A DNA stretch of 64,000 nt from NCBI GenBank assembly GCA_009838175.1, contig VXSB01000040.1, forward strand, positions 1-64,000, read 5' to 3'. The position numbers were made by a program, and so were the translations under genes. This DNA comes from Chloroflexota bacterium (GTDB taxonomy: Bacteria > Chloroflexota > Dehalococcoidia > Lucifugimonadales > Lucifugimonadaceae). The notes beneath the pieces are model-generated. The model made no database searches. It was not told the DNA's origin and saw only the letters and a program-made list of their open reading frames with translations. This document shows, one piece after another, positions 8,403-17,579 of the stretch; position 1 is the stretch's first letter; the number at the start of each line of letters is the position of its first letter.

Positions 8403-9083
8403 ATGAGCGCCACTCCAGAAATAACCAATCTCGCCTATGCCTCGCTCGTTGCGTTCTTCCTTGGTGCAATACCCGCCGCGTATCTCGCTTCTCGGCTCCA
8501 CGGCATCAACATTTTCGACGTAGGCTCGCGGCAAGCCGGCGCAACGAACGTTTGGAAAAACGTCAACCGCAAAACTGGCTTCATAGTCTTTCTTATCGAC
8601 GTTGCGAAAGGTGTCCTCACGATACAGCTATCAAGATACATCTTCGAAGTTTCCGGGCTTTGGTTCCTTGTACCGTCGGTTGCCGTGATTCTGGGACATT
8701 GGTTTTCACCGATGACCAAGTTCAAGGGTGGTGATGGTGTAGCTAGTCTCGGAGGGTTGATCGTAGGGCTTTTCCAGTGGTTTGCGCTACCCGCCAGCCT
8801 CGTGGCGATAGCTTTCGGCGTACCGCCTCTACGTTACAAGTTCGCTCACCCTTCATTGCAGGCAGGCGTAACTGGCTGGGGCGTCCTTCTCTTGACGATC
8901 GCAGTTGCCGGACCAAGCGATCAACGAGTCGAACACTTGGTACTGTACGTCGGAATCTCGTGTCTAGCCCTCGCAGTTCTTCTGAAAAGCGTCCGATTTC
9001 ATAGGCGTAACGCTCATTTCTTCAACGAAGAAGAAGAGTTGGAAGCTGGTGAGATCGAAGAACATCGCACCGCTGAGTCCTAG
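8403..9083 (+). CDS. plsY: Glycerol-3-phosphate acyltransferase PlsY
   Basis: 226 residues, an integral membrane acyltransferase that moves the acyl group of acyl-phosphate to glycerol-3-phosphate, the first step of phospholipid synthesis. Family motifs appear in order: FFLGAIPAAYLASRL, GSRQAGATNVWKN (usual GSGNxGATN) and GHWFSPMTKFKGGDGVASLGG (usual FKGGKGVAT). Two otherwise conserved positions differ: N to Q in the second motif and K to D in the third. The C-terminus carries an extra acidic tail (NEEEELEAGEIEEH) that makes it longer than the usual 200 residues. Confidence 0.88.
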   Translation: MSATPEITNLAYASLVAFFLGAIPAAYLASRLHGINIFDVGSRQAGATNVWKNVNRKTGFIVFLIDVAKGVLTIQLSRYIFEVSGLWFLVPSVAVILGHWFSPMTKFKGGDGVASLGGLIVGLFQWFALPASLVAIAFGVPPLRYKFAHPSLQAGVTGWGVLLLTIAVAGPSDQRVEHLVLYVGISCLALAVLLKSVRFHRRNAHFFNEEEELEAGEIEEHRTAES

Positions 9084-9085
9084 CG

Positions 9086-10594
9086 CTAGACCGCAGGCAA
9101 AACCAATCGGTCGTCAACCGCCTGCTGCCAGATCCTGATCCGCGCCGTCATATCGCGAACCCGGTCGCGACACTCAGGATCGTCAAACCTGTTGTTCATC
9201 TCGAACGGGTCTTGGTTGAGGTCATACAACTCACATTGATCGCCAGGGCTCAAGTTCAGCTTCCAACGATCCACAGTCACGACTGAACGCCAAGAAACGT
9301 GCGACATGCGCTCGATATCGGGGTTGCCAAGCGGCACAGTGGGCGGATGCTCGTACCACTGCATAAAAACGTCATCGCATAGATCCGCACTGCCTTCAAG
9401 AACAGCAACCCTGCTCGAGCCTTGCAGGTGCGGCGGCATTTCCGACGGGGTAACTCCCATCAGCTCTAGCAACGTAGGCACGATGTCAACGTGGCCGATG
9501 CTACCCTCGATCACCTTCTGCGAACGACTCATCCATGGAACACGCATCAACAGTGGCACGCCCGCAATCTCTTCGTAAAACGCCCGTTTCGTGCCCAACA
9601 TACCCCGATCACCGAGACCATCGCCGTGGTCCGATGTAAAGACCACGACGGTTCGGTCCGATTGTGCGGTTTCCTCGAGAGCGTCGAGAATCTTTCCGAC
9701 GCCACGGTCCATAAGAGTCACTAGACCGAAATACCTCGCCCGAAGCGCTTTCCAATCTTCCGGTGTGCTCAAAGGCAGGTCCGCTCCACCAGCGTCGAGT
9801 GAAGCCGAATTGTCGTTGTTGAGTCTGAAATAGTCTGTAGGCTCACCTTCCAAGTGGTGTTCCGCGCGTCGGCGATGCCAAAGCGGGGTGTTCTCGTCTG
9901 GTGTCCGCAGGAAAAGCGGTCCGACTGGGATGTCGTCCGGATCGTACGTGTCGTTCAACGGACCGTTATACGGCGGGTGTGGCTCAAAAAACATGGCGCA
10001 CATGAGCCACGGATCATCAACGTTGCTTCGAATGAAGTCGGCGACGTTATCGCCAAGGAACGTTGACATCGTGTGCGCTTCCGGCAACATGCTTCGCTGT
10101 TTCTGCGAAAACGCCAATCCACCGTCCGTCCGTCTGTGCGGTTCATAGCCGTGTTGTCTCAAGAAATCGAAGTATTCGGAATGCCGGAAACGATCCTCGC
10201 GTCGTGTGTGCGTCTTGTTCGATTCGTGTTCGTCTTCGGTCGCGATCCAATCGTCAAAACCGTGTTGCCGGACGAGATCGTTGCCGAGGTGCCATTTACC
10301 GAATTTTGCGGTTCGATACTCGTCTGGCGATAGAGTGCCGATCGAAGCAGAGGTTTCGGGCAGCGGCACGCTGTTTTTGATCACACCAGCGGTGTGAGGA
10401 TATAGGCCTGTCAGCAACGATGCCCTTGCCGGCGAACAAACAGCGACCGTAACGTAGCAGTTTTCGAAGACGAAACTCTCGTCAGCCAGCGCGTTTACGT
10501 TGGGAGACTCGACCCAATCGTTGCCATAACACGCCATCGTGTCGCGACGTTGCTGGTCGGTGCAGATCAGCAGGATATTGGGACGATCAGACAT
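9086..10594 (-). CDS. Type I sulfatase (arylsulfatase/choline-sulfatase-like)
   Basis: 502 residues, alkaline-phosphatase superfamily. The N-terminal metal-site strand is PNILLICTDQQRRDTM. The formylglycine site is CSPARASLLTGLYP (C-x-P-x-R), which needs maturation by a formylglycine-generating enzyme not seen in this window. The second metal site is VVVFTSDHGDGLGDRGM. No signal peptide, so probably cytosolic. It would release sulfate from small organic sulfate esters; the exact substrate is unknown. The stop lies 3 bp from that of plsY (convergent). Confidence 0.93.
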   Translation of the reverse strand: MSDRPNILLICTDQQRRDTMACYGNDWVESPNVNALADESFVFENCYVTVAVCSPARASLLTGLYPHTAGVIKNSVPLPETSASIGTLSPDEYRTAKFGKWHLGNDLVRQHGFDDWIATEDEHESNKTHTRREDRFRHSEYFDFLRQHGYEPHRRTDGGLAFSQKQRSMLPEAHTMSTFLGDNVADFIRSNVDDPWLMCAMFFEPHPPYNGPLNDTYDPDDIPVGPLFLRTPDENTPLWHRRRAEHHLEGEPTDYFRLNNDNSASLDAGGADLPLSTPEDWKALRARYFGLVTLMDRGVGKILDALEETAQSDRTVVVFTSDHGDGLGDRGMLGTKRAFYEEIAGVPLLMRVPWMSRSQKVIEGSIGHVDIVPTLLELMGVTPSEMPPHLQGSSRVAVLEGSADLCDDVFMQWYEHPPTVPLGNPDIERMSHVSWRSVVTVDRWKLNLSPGDQCELYDLNQDPFEMNNRFDDPECRDRVRDMTARIRIWQQAVDDRLVLPAV

Positions 10595-10595
10595 T

Positions 10596-10618
10596 GCGTT
10601 TGATTATGCGCCAAACGC
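10596..10618 (-). promoter_or_regulatory. Inverted repeat directly before the sulfatase start codon
   Basis: Arms GCGTTTG (10596-10602) and CAAACGC (10612-10618) are separated by 9 nt. On the minus strand the hairpin ends one base before the sulfatase ATG at 10594, where a Shine-Dalgarno would normally be; none is visible. It may be an operator, a translation-control hairpin, or the 3' end of the upstream ferredoxin oxidoreductase operon. Confidence 0.35.
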
Positions 10619-10671
10619 GATCAATACAGTTATCCGGATCACCGGTCCGCCTAGACGGGCAGGCGCAATTG

Positions 10672-11535
10672 CTAGAGCGCGTACGAAGCTAACAGATCGG
10701 CGGGAGTACGCCGCGGGTTAGCTTCGGCTATCTCATCGACCCGATCTTGGAGTGTCGGGCGTTCATCTTTGTAGATCAATCCGAGCGGAATGCCAGGCCG
10801 ACCCAGCAGATCCTCTGCCGATTGACGGCTCGACGGATCGTGATCTTCCGGAACCTCCCAAGCCATGCCCGGTATCCCTTTGCGGCGATTGCCCTTCAAG
10901 ATGTCGTAGGTGTCGTTATAGGTCGTGCAAGGCGACTGCACATGCACGATCGAGAAGCCCTTGTGGTTCATCGCGTCCTGAATAACGTTTGCAAGATCGC
11001 GCGGCTTACTCGAGTAGTGAGACGCGATGTAGGATACGCCAATCGTCAGGTAGTACTTGAGCGGCATCATCTGAGATTCGATCTTGCCGTATGGGGTTGA
11101 GCTTGTAGTCACACCCATCTCGGTCGTCGGTGACGACTGACCTTTGGTGAGACCATATACACCGTTGTCCATGACCACACAGGTTACGTCGACGTTCCGT
11201 GCGGCAGCTGGACCGATGTGCTCGCCTCCGATGGCCAGAAAGTCACCGTCACCTGCGACGACGACAGCTTGCAAATCGGGGCGGCCCATCTTGACACCGA
11301 ATGACAACGGCAATGTTCGACCATGGATGCCGTGGAGCCCAAAGGGTTGATCGCCCTCCATCAAGTGGACCATATTGCCCGAACACCCAATGCCAGCGAC
11401 GATAACGTAGTTCGATTGTGGGATCTCATGTTCGGCCACATGCCTCTCGAGCGCCCACTCCAGAGCCCGTCGCACGCCGAAGTCGCCGCAGCCCGGGCAC
11501 CAAACGAAGTCGTATTCTGGGTTGCGATTGCTCAA
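10672..11535 (-). CDS. korB: 2-oxoacid:ferredoxin oxidoreductase, beta subunit
   Basis: 287 residues. This is the thiamine-diphosphate-binding beta subunit of a two-subunit 2-oxoacid (probably 2-oxoglutarate) ferredoxin oxidoreductase. N-terminal WCPGCGDFG carries cluster-ligand cysteines, as does GIGCSGN. The TPP motif is GDGDFLAIGGEH followed by VVMDNGVYGLTKGQ. It converts 2-oxoacid plus CoA to acyl-CoA and CO2 while reducing ferredoxin. The start ATG overlaps the stop of the alpha subunit by 4 bp (11532-11535), a coupled pair. 2-oxoglutarate specificity is inferred from subunit layout only. Confidence 0.9.
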   Translation of the reverse strand: MSNRNPEYDFVWCPGCGDFGVRRALEWALERHVAEHEIPQSNYVIVAGIGCSGNMVHLMEGDQPFGLHGIHGRTLPLSFGVKMGRPDLQAVVVAGDGDFLAIGGEHIGPAAARNVDVTCVVMDNGVYGLTKGQSSPTTEMGVTTSSTPYGKIESQMMPLKYYLTIGVSYIASHYSSKPRDLANVIQDAMNHKGFSIVHVQSPCTTYNDTYDILKGNRRKGIPGMAWEVPEDHDPSSRQSAEDLLGRPGIPLGLIYKDERPTLQDRVDEIAEANPRRTPADLLASYAL

Positions 11536-13271
11536 ACTAAAACTGTTCCTTTCTCGGTTCTCAACTCGGCGACTCGAGCCGCGATGCGGTCAACCAGAGT
11601 CGCCGGTTTGAATGGCAGTCCGGTGTACTGCGTAACTGATTCTGCTCGGTAACCGTGTTGGCGAAGCACCGCCGACCATTGTCCCATGTAGTTGAGTTCG
11701 GGCACGATAACTATATTCGCCTGTTCCAGCGCCGCCTTCATTTCGTCAGGCAACGGATTGAGTGCCATCGAGTACAACCAACCAACGTCTACGCCGTCAG
11801 CCTTGAGCCGTTCGTACGCCTCGCGCGCTGGCCCTTTGGAGGAGCCCCACGACATGATCATCGCAGTTGCGCCTTCATCCTCGATCTCGATGTGAGCGTC
11901 GTTGAGAAGACCCATCTTCTTGAAGCGTCGCTCTGTCAATCGGATGTGATGACGCGGCAGATGCGTGGTATCGCCGATTTCGTCGTGCTCCGAACCGTTG
12001 GCGACATAGGCACCAGGCCCTCCTGGTATCGGCATCGGTGATAAACCATTTTCGCCCCACGACTCGTAGCGAGCGTATCCGTTGCTGCCGTTGTAGACGG
12101 ACCGAGTTTCGACATTCACAGCATCGAGGTCAGGCTTTCGGATGTTTTCGCCCTTCTCGGCTTGTCCGAACTCGCTCATCACGATAATCGGGCCTTGATA
12201 GCGTTCCGCCCAATTGACCGCTAGCGCTCCCGCCTCGAAACACTCTTCAACAGATCCCGGAGCCAAGATTGGAACTGTCATGTCCCCATGTCCGGGATGG
12301 AGACACGTCATCAGATCGCTTTGCTCAGATTTTGTCGGCAAACCCGTCGAAGGTCCGCCACGCTGGACATCCACCACCACGCAAGGAATCTCCGCCATCC
12401 AAGCTAATCCTAGTCCCTCGCCCATCAACGACAATCCGGGACCCGCGGTCGCGGTCATCGACTTCTTGCCCGCATAGCCAGCACCCACTATTGCGCTGAT
12501 CGCCTCAATCTCGGAGGAAACTTGGTGCGCAAATCTGCCTTGTCCGACGAGGTTTTGCTCCATCCAGACCAGTATCGTCGTCGCTGGAGATATCGGGTAA
12601 CCGACGTAGAAGTCTACCCCGGCCGTCACTGCGCCAAGCGCCAGTGCGGCGTTGCCAGTGATCATTATCTGTTCGTAATCCGGTGGGCTCGGAGGAGCCA
12701 ACGTGCCGACCGAGAACCCGCTGTTCGCTGCAACGTCCGCACCCAATCGAATCGCCTTCTTGTTGGATTCGATGATCTCATCGTCGCCAGGGCGTCCACG
12801 AGTGAATCGGGCGGTTATAAATGCGTCGATCTCTTCGAGTGAAAAACCGATGAGGTGCGCGACCGCGCCGATGGTGACCATATTGGCGGCGCGCGTGTTG
12901 CCAGTTGACTTGGCGAGTTCGTCGGCATCGATCCCGAAATACTGCCCGCCTCCAGGTAGCTGAAATTCGCCGGAATTGTAGATTGCTACGCCGTTATCGG
13001 AAAGGTCTTCTCGGTGGTTGTTGTACGCGTACTCGTCTAACGAAACTAGCACGTCGACCGAGTCGCCTGAACTCAAGACTGGAGAAGTGGAAATGCGAAC
13101 CTGCGATGAGGCGGGGCCTCCCATGATTTGCGACGGGAATGTCGAGAATGTCGAGACGTAATATCCAGCGTTTGCCGCCGCTCTAGCCATTGCGTCGGCT
13201 GAGGTAACAAGTCCCTGTCCGCCTTCACCGGCGAACCGAATTACGAAGTCCTGGCTATGATTGTCCGACAT
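11532..13271 (-). CDS. korA: 2-oxoacid:ferredoxin oxidoreductase, fused gamma-alpha subunit
   Basis: About 579 residues. The N-terminal gamma domain (FVIRFAGEGGQGLVTS to about residue 190) is followed by the alpha domain (ITGNAALALGAVTAGVDFYVGYPISPAT onward), the arrangement of KorA. The partner KorB follows with a 4-bp overlap. The start is placed at the ATG at 13271 because homology begins with SQDFVIRFAGEGG; an in-frame start at 13304 would add 11 residues. GGGAGTG lies upstream but rather far (about 16 nt). Cytosolic, acting in reductive or oxidative TCA flow. Confidence 0.9.
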   Translation of the reverse strand: MSDNHSQDFVIRFAGEGGQGLVTSADAMARAAANAGYYVSTFSTFPSQIMGGPASSQVRISTSPVLSSGDSVDVLVSLDEYAYNNHREDLSDNGVAIYNSGEFQLPGGGQYFGIDADELAKSTGNTRAANMVTIGAVAHLIGFSLEEIDAFITARFTRGRPGDDEIIESNKKAIRLGADVAANSGFSVGTLAPPSPPDYEQIMITGNAALALGAVTAGVDFYVGYPISPATTILVWMEQNLVGQGRFAHQVSSEIEAISAIVGAGYAGKKSMTATAGPGLSLMGEGLGLAWMAEIPCVVVDVQRGGPSTGLPTKSEQSDLMTCLHPGHGDMTVPILAPGSVEECFEAGALAVNWAERYQGPIIVMSEFGQAEKGENIRKPDLDAVNVETRSVYNGSNGYARYESWGENGLSPMPIPGGPGAYVANGSEHDEIGDTTHLPRHHIRLTERRFKKMGLLNDAHIEIEDEGATAMIMSWGSSKGPAREAYERLKADGVDVGWLYSMALNPLPDEMKAALEQANIVIVPELNYMGQWSAVLRQHGYRAESVTQYTGLPFKPATLVDRIAARVAELRTEKGTVLV

Positions 13272-13467
13272 ATTTCGTGAAAACTCACTCCCCATTTGCG
13301 CCAAATCGATGCGTCGTACGTCATGAGTTTCGCACCAGATTCAAAGCGCGGCTATTCGGGCTCCTTTATCGTAATGATACCCCTAACCCATCTCACAAAA
13401 GGTTTGTGTTCTCACCCAATAATCATCTGTCGTTTACAATCCCCTGCCAGAGTATCCAAGACTAGAA

Positions 13468-14499
13468 ATGAACATTCTTAAACCACGAGCGATGAAAACG
13501 GTCACGCGTTGGTCCGCTGGCGGAGTCGTGGCGCGCGCGAATGACGAAAATCGTATCGAAATCGCTCTGGTAGGCCGTTTGGGCGACAACCTTTGGGCCC
13601 TGCCAAAAGGCACGCCGGATTACGATGAGACGATAGAGGAAACCGCGATCCGTGAGGTGCAGGAAGAGACTGGCTTAGATGTCAAATTGCTCTCCTCCGT
13701 GGACGAAACCCGATACTCATTCGTGCGATCTAAGCACAGCCGGTTAATGAGTGAACGCGATAACCCACGCGCAAACGTCAAGGTCAACAAAACCGTCTAC
13801 TGGTACCTCATGGAAGCGTGTGGAGGCGGGTTCGAACATCACGACCATGAGTACGACATCGCATGCTGGGTCGAACTCGACAAGGCTCTCAAACAACTCA
13901 CACACTATAGCGAAGCCAAAGTAGCCAAATCCGCGGCGCGCATCTTTCGCAAATTGAACACCTTTCAAGACGCGGTCCGTCTAAAAGGTCGATTGACCAC
14001 CCTGCGTTCCAAACGGATGTCAGACGCTTGGAACGACTACGTATGGCGAACTGATCCGGAACTATCCGAACTCGACGCCGCCGAACCGCTTGGCCTCGCG
14101 TATGTCGACTTCGAACGGTTCTACCGGGAAGATCTGAAGAAATCCAACCGAAAGTCGTTCAAATTTGCCATCGAAGACCAAAACGGTGTACACATCGGAA
14201 ACTGCATGTGCTACGACTACAACCGACGACGGACGCAAGCGGAATTCGGCATCATGATTGGCGATCCTGAGTATTGGGGCAAGGGCTACGGCTCGGACGC
14301 CACGAAAACCCTTCTCTCGCATATCTTCACCAACACTGACATCCGCCGGCTGTATCTCCACACTTTGTCGACAAACCGCCGCGCCCAGCGTTCATTCGAA
14401 AACGCGGGCTTCCGCAAATACGATCACATCTGGCGCGAAGGTAAGAGCTTTGTTCAGATGGAGGTACTTGCGTACGATTGGGCACGCGACAACGCGTGA
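13468..14499 (+). CDS. Nudix hydrolase fused to a GNAT N-acetyltransferase
   Basis: 343 residues, two enzyme domains. Residues about 10-155 are a Nudix hydrolase with a perfect Nudix box at 48-70 (G48, E54, R62, E63, E66, E67, G69, L70). Residues about 185-340 are a RimJ/RimL-like GNAT domain (FGIMIGDPEYWGKGYGSDA, acetyl-CoA loop; LHTLSTNRRAQRSFENAGF, motif B). The Nudix half would hydrolyse a nucleoside-diphosphate-linked compound and the GNAT half would acetylate an amine. No linker substrate is known. The start could also be the ATG at 13492. Its own promoter must lie in the 160-bp gap shared with korA. Confidence 0.88.
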   Translation: MNILKPRAMKTVTRWSAGGVVARANDENRIEIALVGRLGDNLWALPKGTPDYDETIEETAIREVQEETGLDVKLLSSVDETRYSFVRSKHSRLMSERDNPRANVKVNKTVYWYLMEACGGGFEHHDHEYDIACWVELDKALKQLTHYSEAKVAKSAARIFRKLNTFQDAVRLKGRLTTLRSKRMSDAWNDYVWRTDPELSELDAAEPLGLAYVDFERFYREDLKKSNRKSFKFAIEDQNGVHIGNCMCYDYNRRRTQAEFGIMIGDPEYWGKGYGSDATKTLLSHIFTNTDIRRLYLHTLSTNRRAQRSFENAGFRKYDHIWREGKSFVQMEVLAYDWARDNA

Positions 14500-14565
14500 A
14501 CCAATCTCGCGGATATCATTCAGTCAACATTCCGCAACATCGCACAGCCAAGGAGTAAACACAAG

Positions 14566-15195
14566 ATGCCGAAACTTCTACTGATCACTGGCGGAAGCCA
14601 CCCCTACGATGAGACGACACCGGTGATGAACGAGTTCCTCGCCGAAGCCGGCCACGATGTCGATGTTTCCGAATCGGCAGCGGAACTCGAAGGTGACCTG
14701 TCGGGCTACGATGCCATCGTCCTAAATACCTTGCGCCAACCTGCCACCGAAAACGATCTTTCCGAAGCCCAACGCGATGGTTTAATGGGTTACGTGTGGA
14801 CTGGCGGCGGATTGGTTTCCGTTCATATCTCGGCTGCCTCGTGCCCGGATTGGCCCGAGATGAAGAAGATGACTGGCGGAGGCTGGATACTCGGCGAAAG
14901 CTGGCACCCACCATTCGGATGGTTCCAAGTCCATCTGAGCAATAACGCCCACCCGCTCGCTAAAGACATTTCGCCCTTCTGGACATACGACGAGTGCTAC
15001 TGCGGTCTTGACATACAACCCGACATCGACGTGTTCATGTACGGTGTCGTCGAGGACGAGTTGAAGCCGCTCGGATGGTCGTGCAAATACGGCGAAGGCG
15101 ATGTTGCAAATATCGCCCTTGGACATGCTGGATCCAGCCAACAGCACCCAGAGTTCCAGCAGTTGATCTTAAACAGCGTCGACTACGTCGTCTGA
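14566..15195 (+). CDS. ThuA-like domain protein
   Basis: 209 residues, class-I glutamine-amidotransferase-like fold of the ThuA (trehalose utilisation) family. It opens KLLLITGGSHPYDET and continues with YDAIVLNTL, GGGLVSVHISAASCPDW and GWFQVHLSNNAHPLAKD, all typical. Its role in the cell is poorly defined; relatives sit in sugar catabolic loci. AAGGAG lies a few bases before the ATG. It converges on the double-SDR gene with 16 bp between stops. Confidence 0.88.
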   Translation: MPKLLLITGGSHPYDETTPVMNEFLAEAGHDVDVSESAAELEGDLSGYDAIVLNTLRQPATENDLSEAQRDGLMGYVWTGGGLVSVHISAASCPDWPEMKKMTGGGWILGESWHPPFGWFQVHLSNNAHPLAKDISPFWTYDECYCGLDIQPDIDVFMYGVVEDELKPLGWSCKYGEGDVANIALGHAGSSQQHPEFQQLILNSVDYVV

Positions 15196-15211
15196 ATGCG
15201 GTGTAACCCGA

Positions 15212-17113
15212 TTAATCCTGCTTCGGTGCGGGATTGATCAGATCCATGCCGATCGTTTCCGGTACTACGCCGGCGAGCTCTTCGACCGTCCACCGACCTT
15301 CCTTGTAGATGGATCGGTGCGACACCGGGTGGTTCATCAAGCTGACTCGATTGCCAGTGCAGTGGAAGATGTTGCCCGACACGCCGTCGGCGGCATCGGT
15401 GCAAAGCCAAACAACCATCGGAGCGACTTGGTCCGGCTCGGAGGTGAGAATGCCTTCCTCAGGCGCCGGGAACTGTCCAGCGCGCATCGCGCGGGTCGAT
15501 TCAGGAACGCTGTCGGTCATGCGCGTGCTGGCACCCGGCGAGATGATATTCGCGGTCACGTTGTATCGCGCAAGCTCTTTCGCGACCACACGCGTGAAAC
15601 CAGCAATGGCATCCTTCGCAGCTCCGTAGTTCGACTGTCCGCCTTGCCCGTACAAGCCTGACACCGACGAGAACGTCACGATCCTGCCGCTCTTCTGTTC
15701 CCTGAATATCTCGGAAGCCGGTCTCACCACCGAGTACGTCCCCTTGAGGTGCACGGCGATCACATCGTCCCACTCGGCCTCGGTCATGTTGAAGATCATG
15801 CGATCGCGCAGGATCCCCGCAGGAGTAATGACAATGTCGAGACGTCCGAACTCATCAAGTGCCTGCTGAACAATGTTCGCGCCGCCTTCTGCCGTCGCAA
15901 CAGAGTGGTACGAAGCGGTAGCGCGGCCGCCCAGTTCGCTGATCTCCTCAACCACCTGTGCGGCTGGCGTCGAATCTTCGCCCTGTCCGTCCAAAGCGGC
16001 TCCAACGTCATTCACAACCACGGACGCGCCTTCGCGCGCCAACAATTTTGCAACCCCACGCCCGATGCCACGCCCCGAGCCCGTCACAACCGCGACCTTG
16101 CCGTCGAGCCGTTTACCGTCCCTCGACTTCATGACCGCAGGTGCGGCCGCACCCGAACCCGGGTTTATCTGTGCAAATTCGCTGCCACCTGTGATGCTCT
16201 GTGAACCTTGCAATAACACCTTGGGAGCCAGTCGATCGAGTTCGTCCAAATCCCAGTTACCGGATGGTTCCGATGTATAGATAGTGTTAACGCGTCTCGG
16301 CAGCGACAGATGCGTTACATTGCCGCCATACACCAGGAAAACCTGCCCATTGATCTGAGCTGCTCCATCGGTCGCAAGATACGCCACAAACGGTGCCACA
16401 TCGCGCGGCTCCCAAGGAGCTTCATCAGGCTGCGGCAATGCACCGCGCTCAACCATCATCTCTTGAATGTTGCCCGGGATCGACGCGATCATCCGCGTCT
16501 CTGCTCGCGGCGCGATGCTGTTGGCAGTGACTCCGTATTTGCCCAAGTCTTTGGCTAGCACTTTCGTGAATCCAGCGATGCCGCTCTTCGCCGCGCCGTA
16601 GTTTGATTGGCCGATAGACCCCACGAGTCCTGAACCAGACGAAAATGTGATGATCCGCCCACCGCGCTGCTGTCGGAAAATCGGCGCCGCGTGCCGCACT
16701 ACGGTGAAAGTGCCCTTAAGGTGCACCGAAATGACATCGTCCCACTCCTCCTCGGTCATGTTGTACAGCATCCGATCTCGCAAAATGCCGGCGACGGTCA
16801 CTACGATATCGATACCACCGAACTCATCCTGCGCCGTCTCGATGATGCGTTGCCCACCGTCCCAGGTCGTGACTGAATCGGTCGATGCGACCGCGTTTCC
16901 ACCAGCCGTAACGATGCCATCTACAACCTCCTGCGCGATCGACGTCGATCCGCCGGAGCCATCTAGTTCTGCCCCGATGTCGTTAACGACAACGCTAGCT
17001 CCGTTGGCGGCCAGCTCTTCGGCGACTCCTCTGCCGATGCCTCTTCCGGCACCAGTGACTACTGCGACTTTCCCCTCTAGTTGCAACTCAGTACTCCTAT
17101 TTTCGTGTTTCAA
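15212..17113 (-). CDS. Tandem short-chain dehydrogenase (MFE-2-like double SDR)
   Basis: 633 residues made of two homologous Rossmann SDR domains (about 10-300 and 335-630). Each has its own cofactor motif (TGAGRGIGRG and TGSGRGIGRG) and an intact catalytic Ser with YxxxK (SNYGAAK in both). The N-terminal (3R)-hydroxyacyl-CoA dehydrogenase part of peroxisomal multifunctional enzyme 2 belongs to the same SDR branch. The neighbouring upstream genes encode the hydratase-type hot-dog proteins, so the operon probably acts on 3-hydroxyacyl-CoA or related acyl-CoA compounds. The start is a TTG that overlaps the MaoC stop, so translation is coupled. The usual NAG of SDRs is VTVAG in domain 1 and ITPAG in domain 2. 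Confidence 0.88.
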   Translation of the reverse strand: MKHENRSTELQLEGKVAVVTGAGRGIGRGVAEELAANGASVVVNDIGAELDGSGGSTSIAQEVVDGIVTAGGNAVASTDSVTTWDGGQRIIETAQDEFGGIDIVVTVAGILRDRMLYNMTEEEWDDVISVHLKGTFTVVRHAAPIFRQQRGGRIITFSSGSGLVGSIGQSNYGAAKSGIAGFTKVLAKDLGKYGVTANSIAPRAETRMIASIPGNIQEMMVERGALPQPDEAPWEPRDVAPFVAYLATDGAAQINGQVFLVYGGNVTHLSLPRRVNTIYTSEPSGNWDLDELDRLAPKVLLQGSQSITGGSEFAQINPGSGAAAPAVMKSRDGKRLDGKVAVVTGSGRGIGRGVAKLLAREGASVVVNDVGAALDGQGEDSTPAAQVVEEISELGGRATASYHSVATAEGGANIVQQALDEFGRLDIVITPAGILRDRMIFNMTEAEWDDVIAVHLKGTYSVVRPASEIFREQKSGRIVTFSSVSGLYGQGGQSNYGAAKDAIAGFTRVVAKELARYNVTANIISPGASTRMTDSVPESTRAMRAGQFPAPEEGILTSEPDQVAPMVVWLCTDAADGVSGNIFHCTGNRVSLMNHPVSHRSIYKEGRWTVEELAGVVPETIGMDLINPAPKQD

Positions 17114-17538
17114 TCGCCGCGGATTGTCAACGCGACCGTTGCTTTTCCCGGCGTGGTGACCACACCATCTGCATTTCGAAATTCAATATCCAGATCAACG
17201 AGCCCGATGCCGTCCTCGACCCGTTTTCCCGTGACAGTACCCGCGCATGTAACTGCGCCGGCGTAGTCGATGCCGCGGTAAGACGTTTCCAGATTCTTGA
17301 CTGCGCCAATGTCTCCGGTCCAATCTGCAAGCATCTGCGACAGCAGCGCGGTTTTAAGAGCACCATGGATGATGATGTCATCGTGGCCCGCGCTACGAGC
17401 ATAATCAGTGTTGTAGTGGATCGGCGTGAAATCCTGCGACACCGCAGCGTACTGGACCAGCTGTCTTGGCGTCACGACTTGTGTAACGGCCCCTGGCCCA
17501 CCGCCGATCTCAACATCTTCGAACATTACCTTCGTCAT
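17110..17538 (-). CDS. MaoC-type hot-dog enoyl-CoA hydratase
   Basis: 142 residues, a single hot-dog domain. The hydratase-2 motif is clear: DFTPIHYNTDYARSAGHDD, carrying the catalytic Asp and His, followed by IIIHGALK. It would hydrate trans-2-enoyl-CoA to (3R)-hydroxyacyl-CoA or dehydrate the product. It lies between the FAS1-like dehydratase (41 bp upstream) and the double SDR (4-bp overlap), so the three are one operon. It probably works as a heteromer with the FAS1-like subunit, as in comparable split hydratases. Confidence 0.9.
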   Translation of the reverse strand: MTKVMFEDVEIGGGPGAVTQVVTPRQLVQYAAVSQDFTPIHYNTDYARSAGHDDIIIHGALKTALLSQMLADWTGDIGAVKNLETSYRGIDYAGAVTCAGTVTGKRVEDGIGLVDLDIEFRNADGVVTTPGKATVALTIRGD

Positions 17539-17579
17539 GTGGGTTCCCTCATCGCACGCATCGCGCCTTCACAGCTCGA

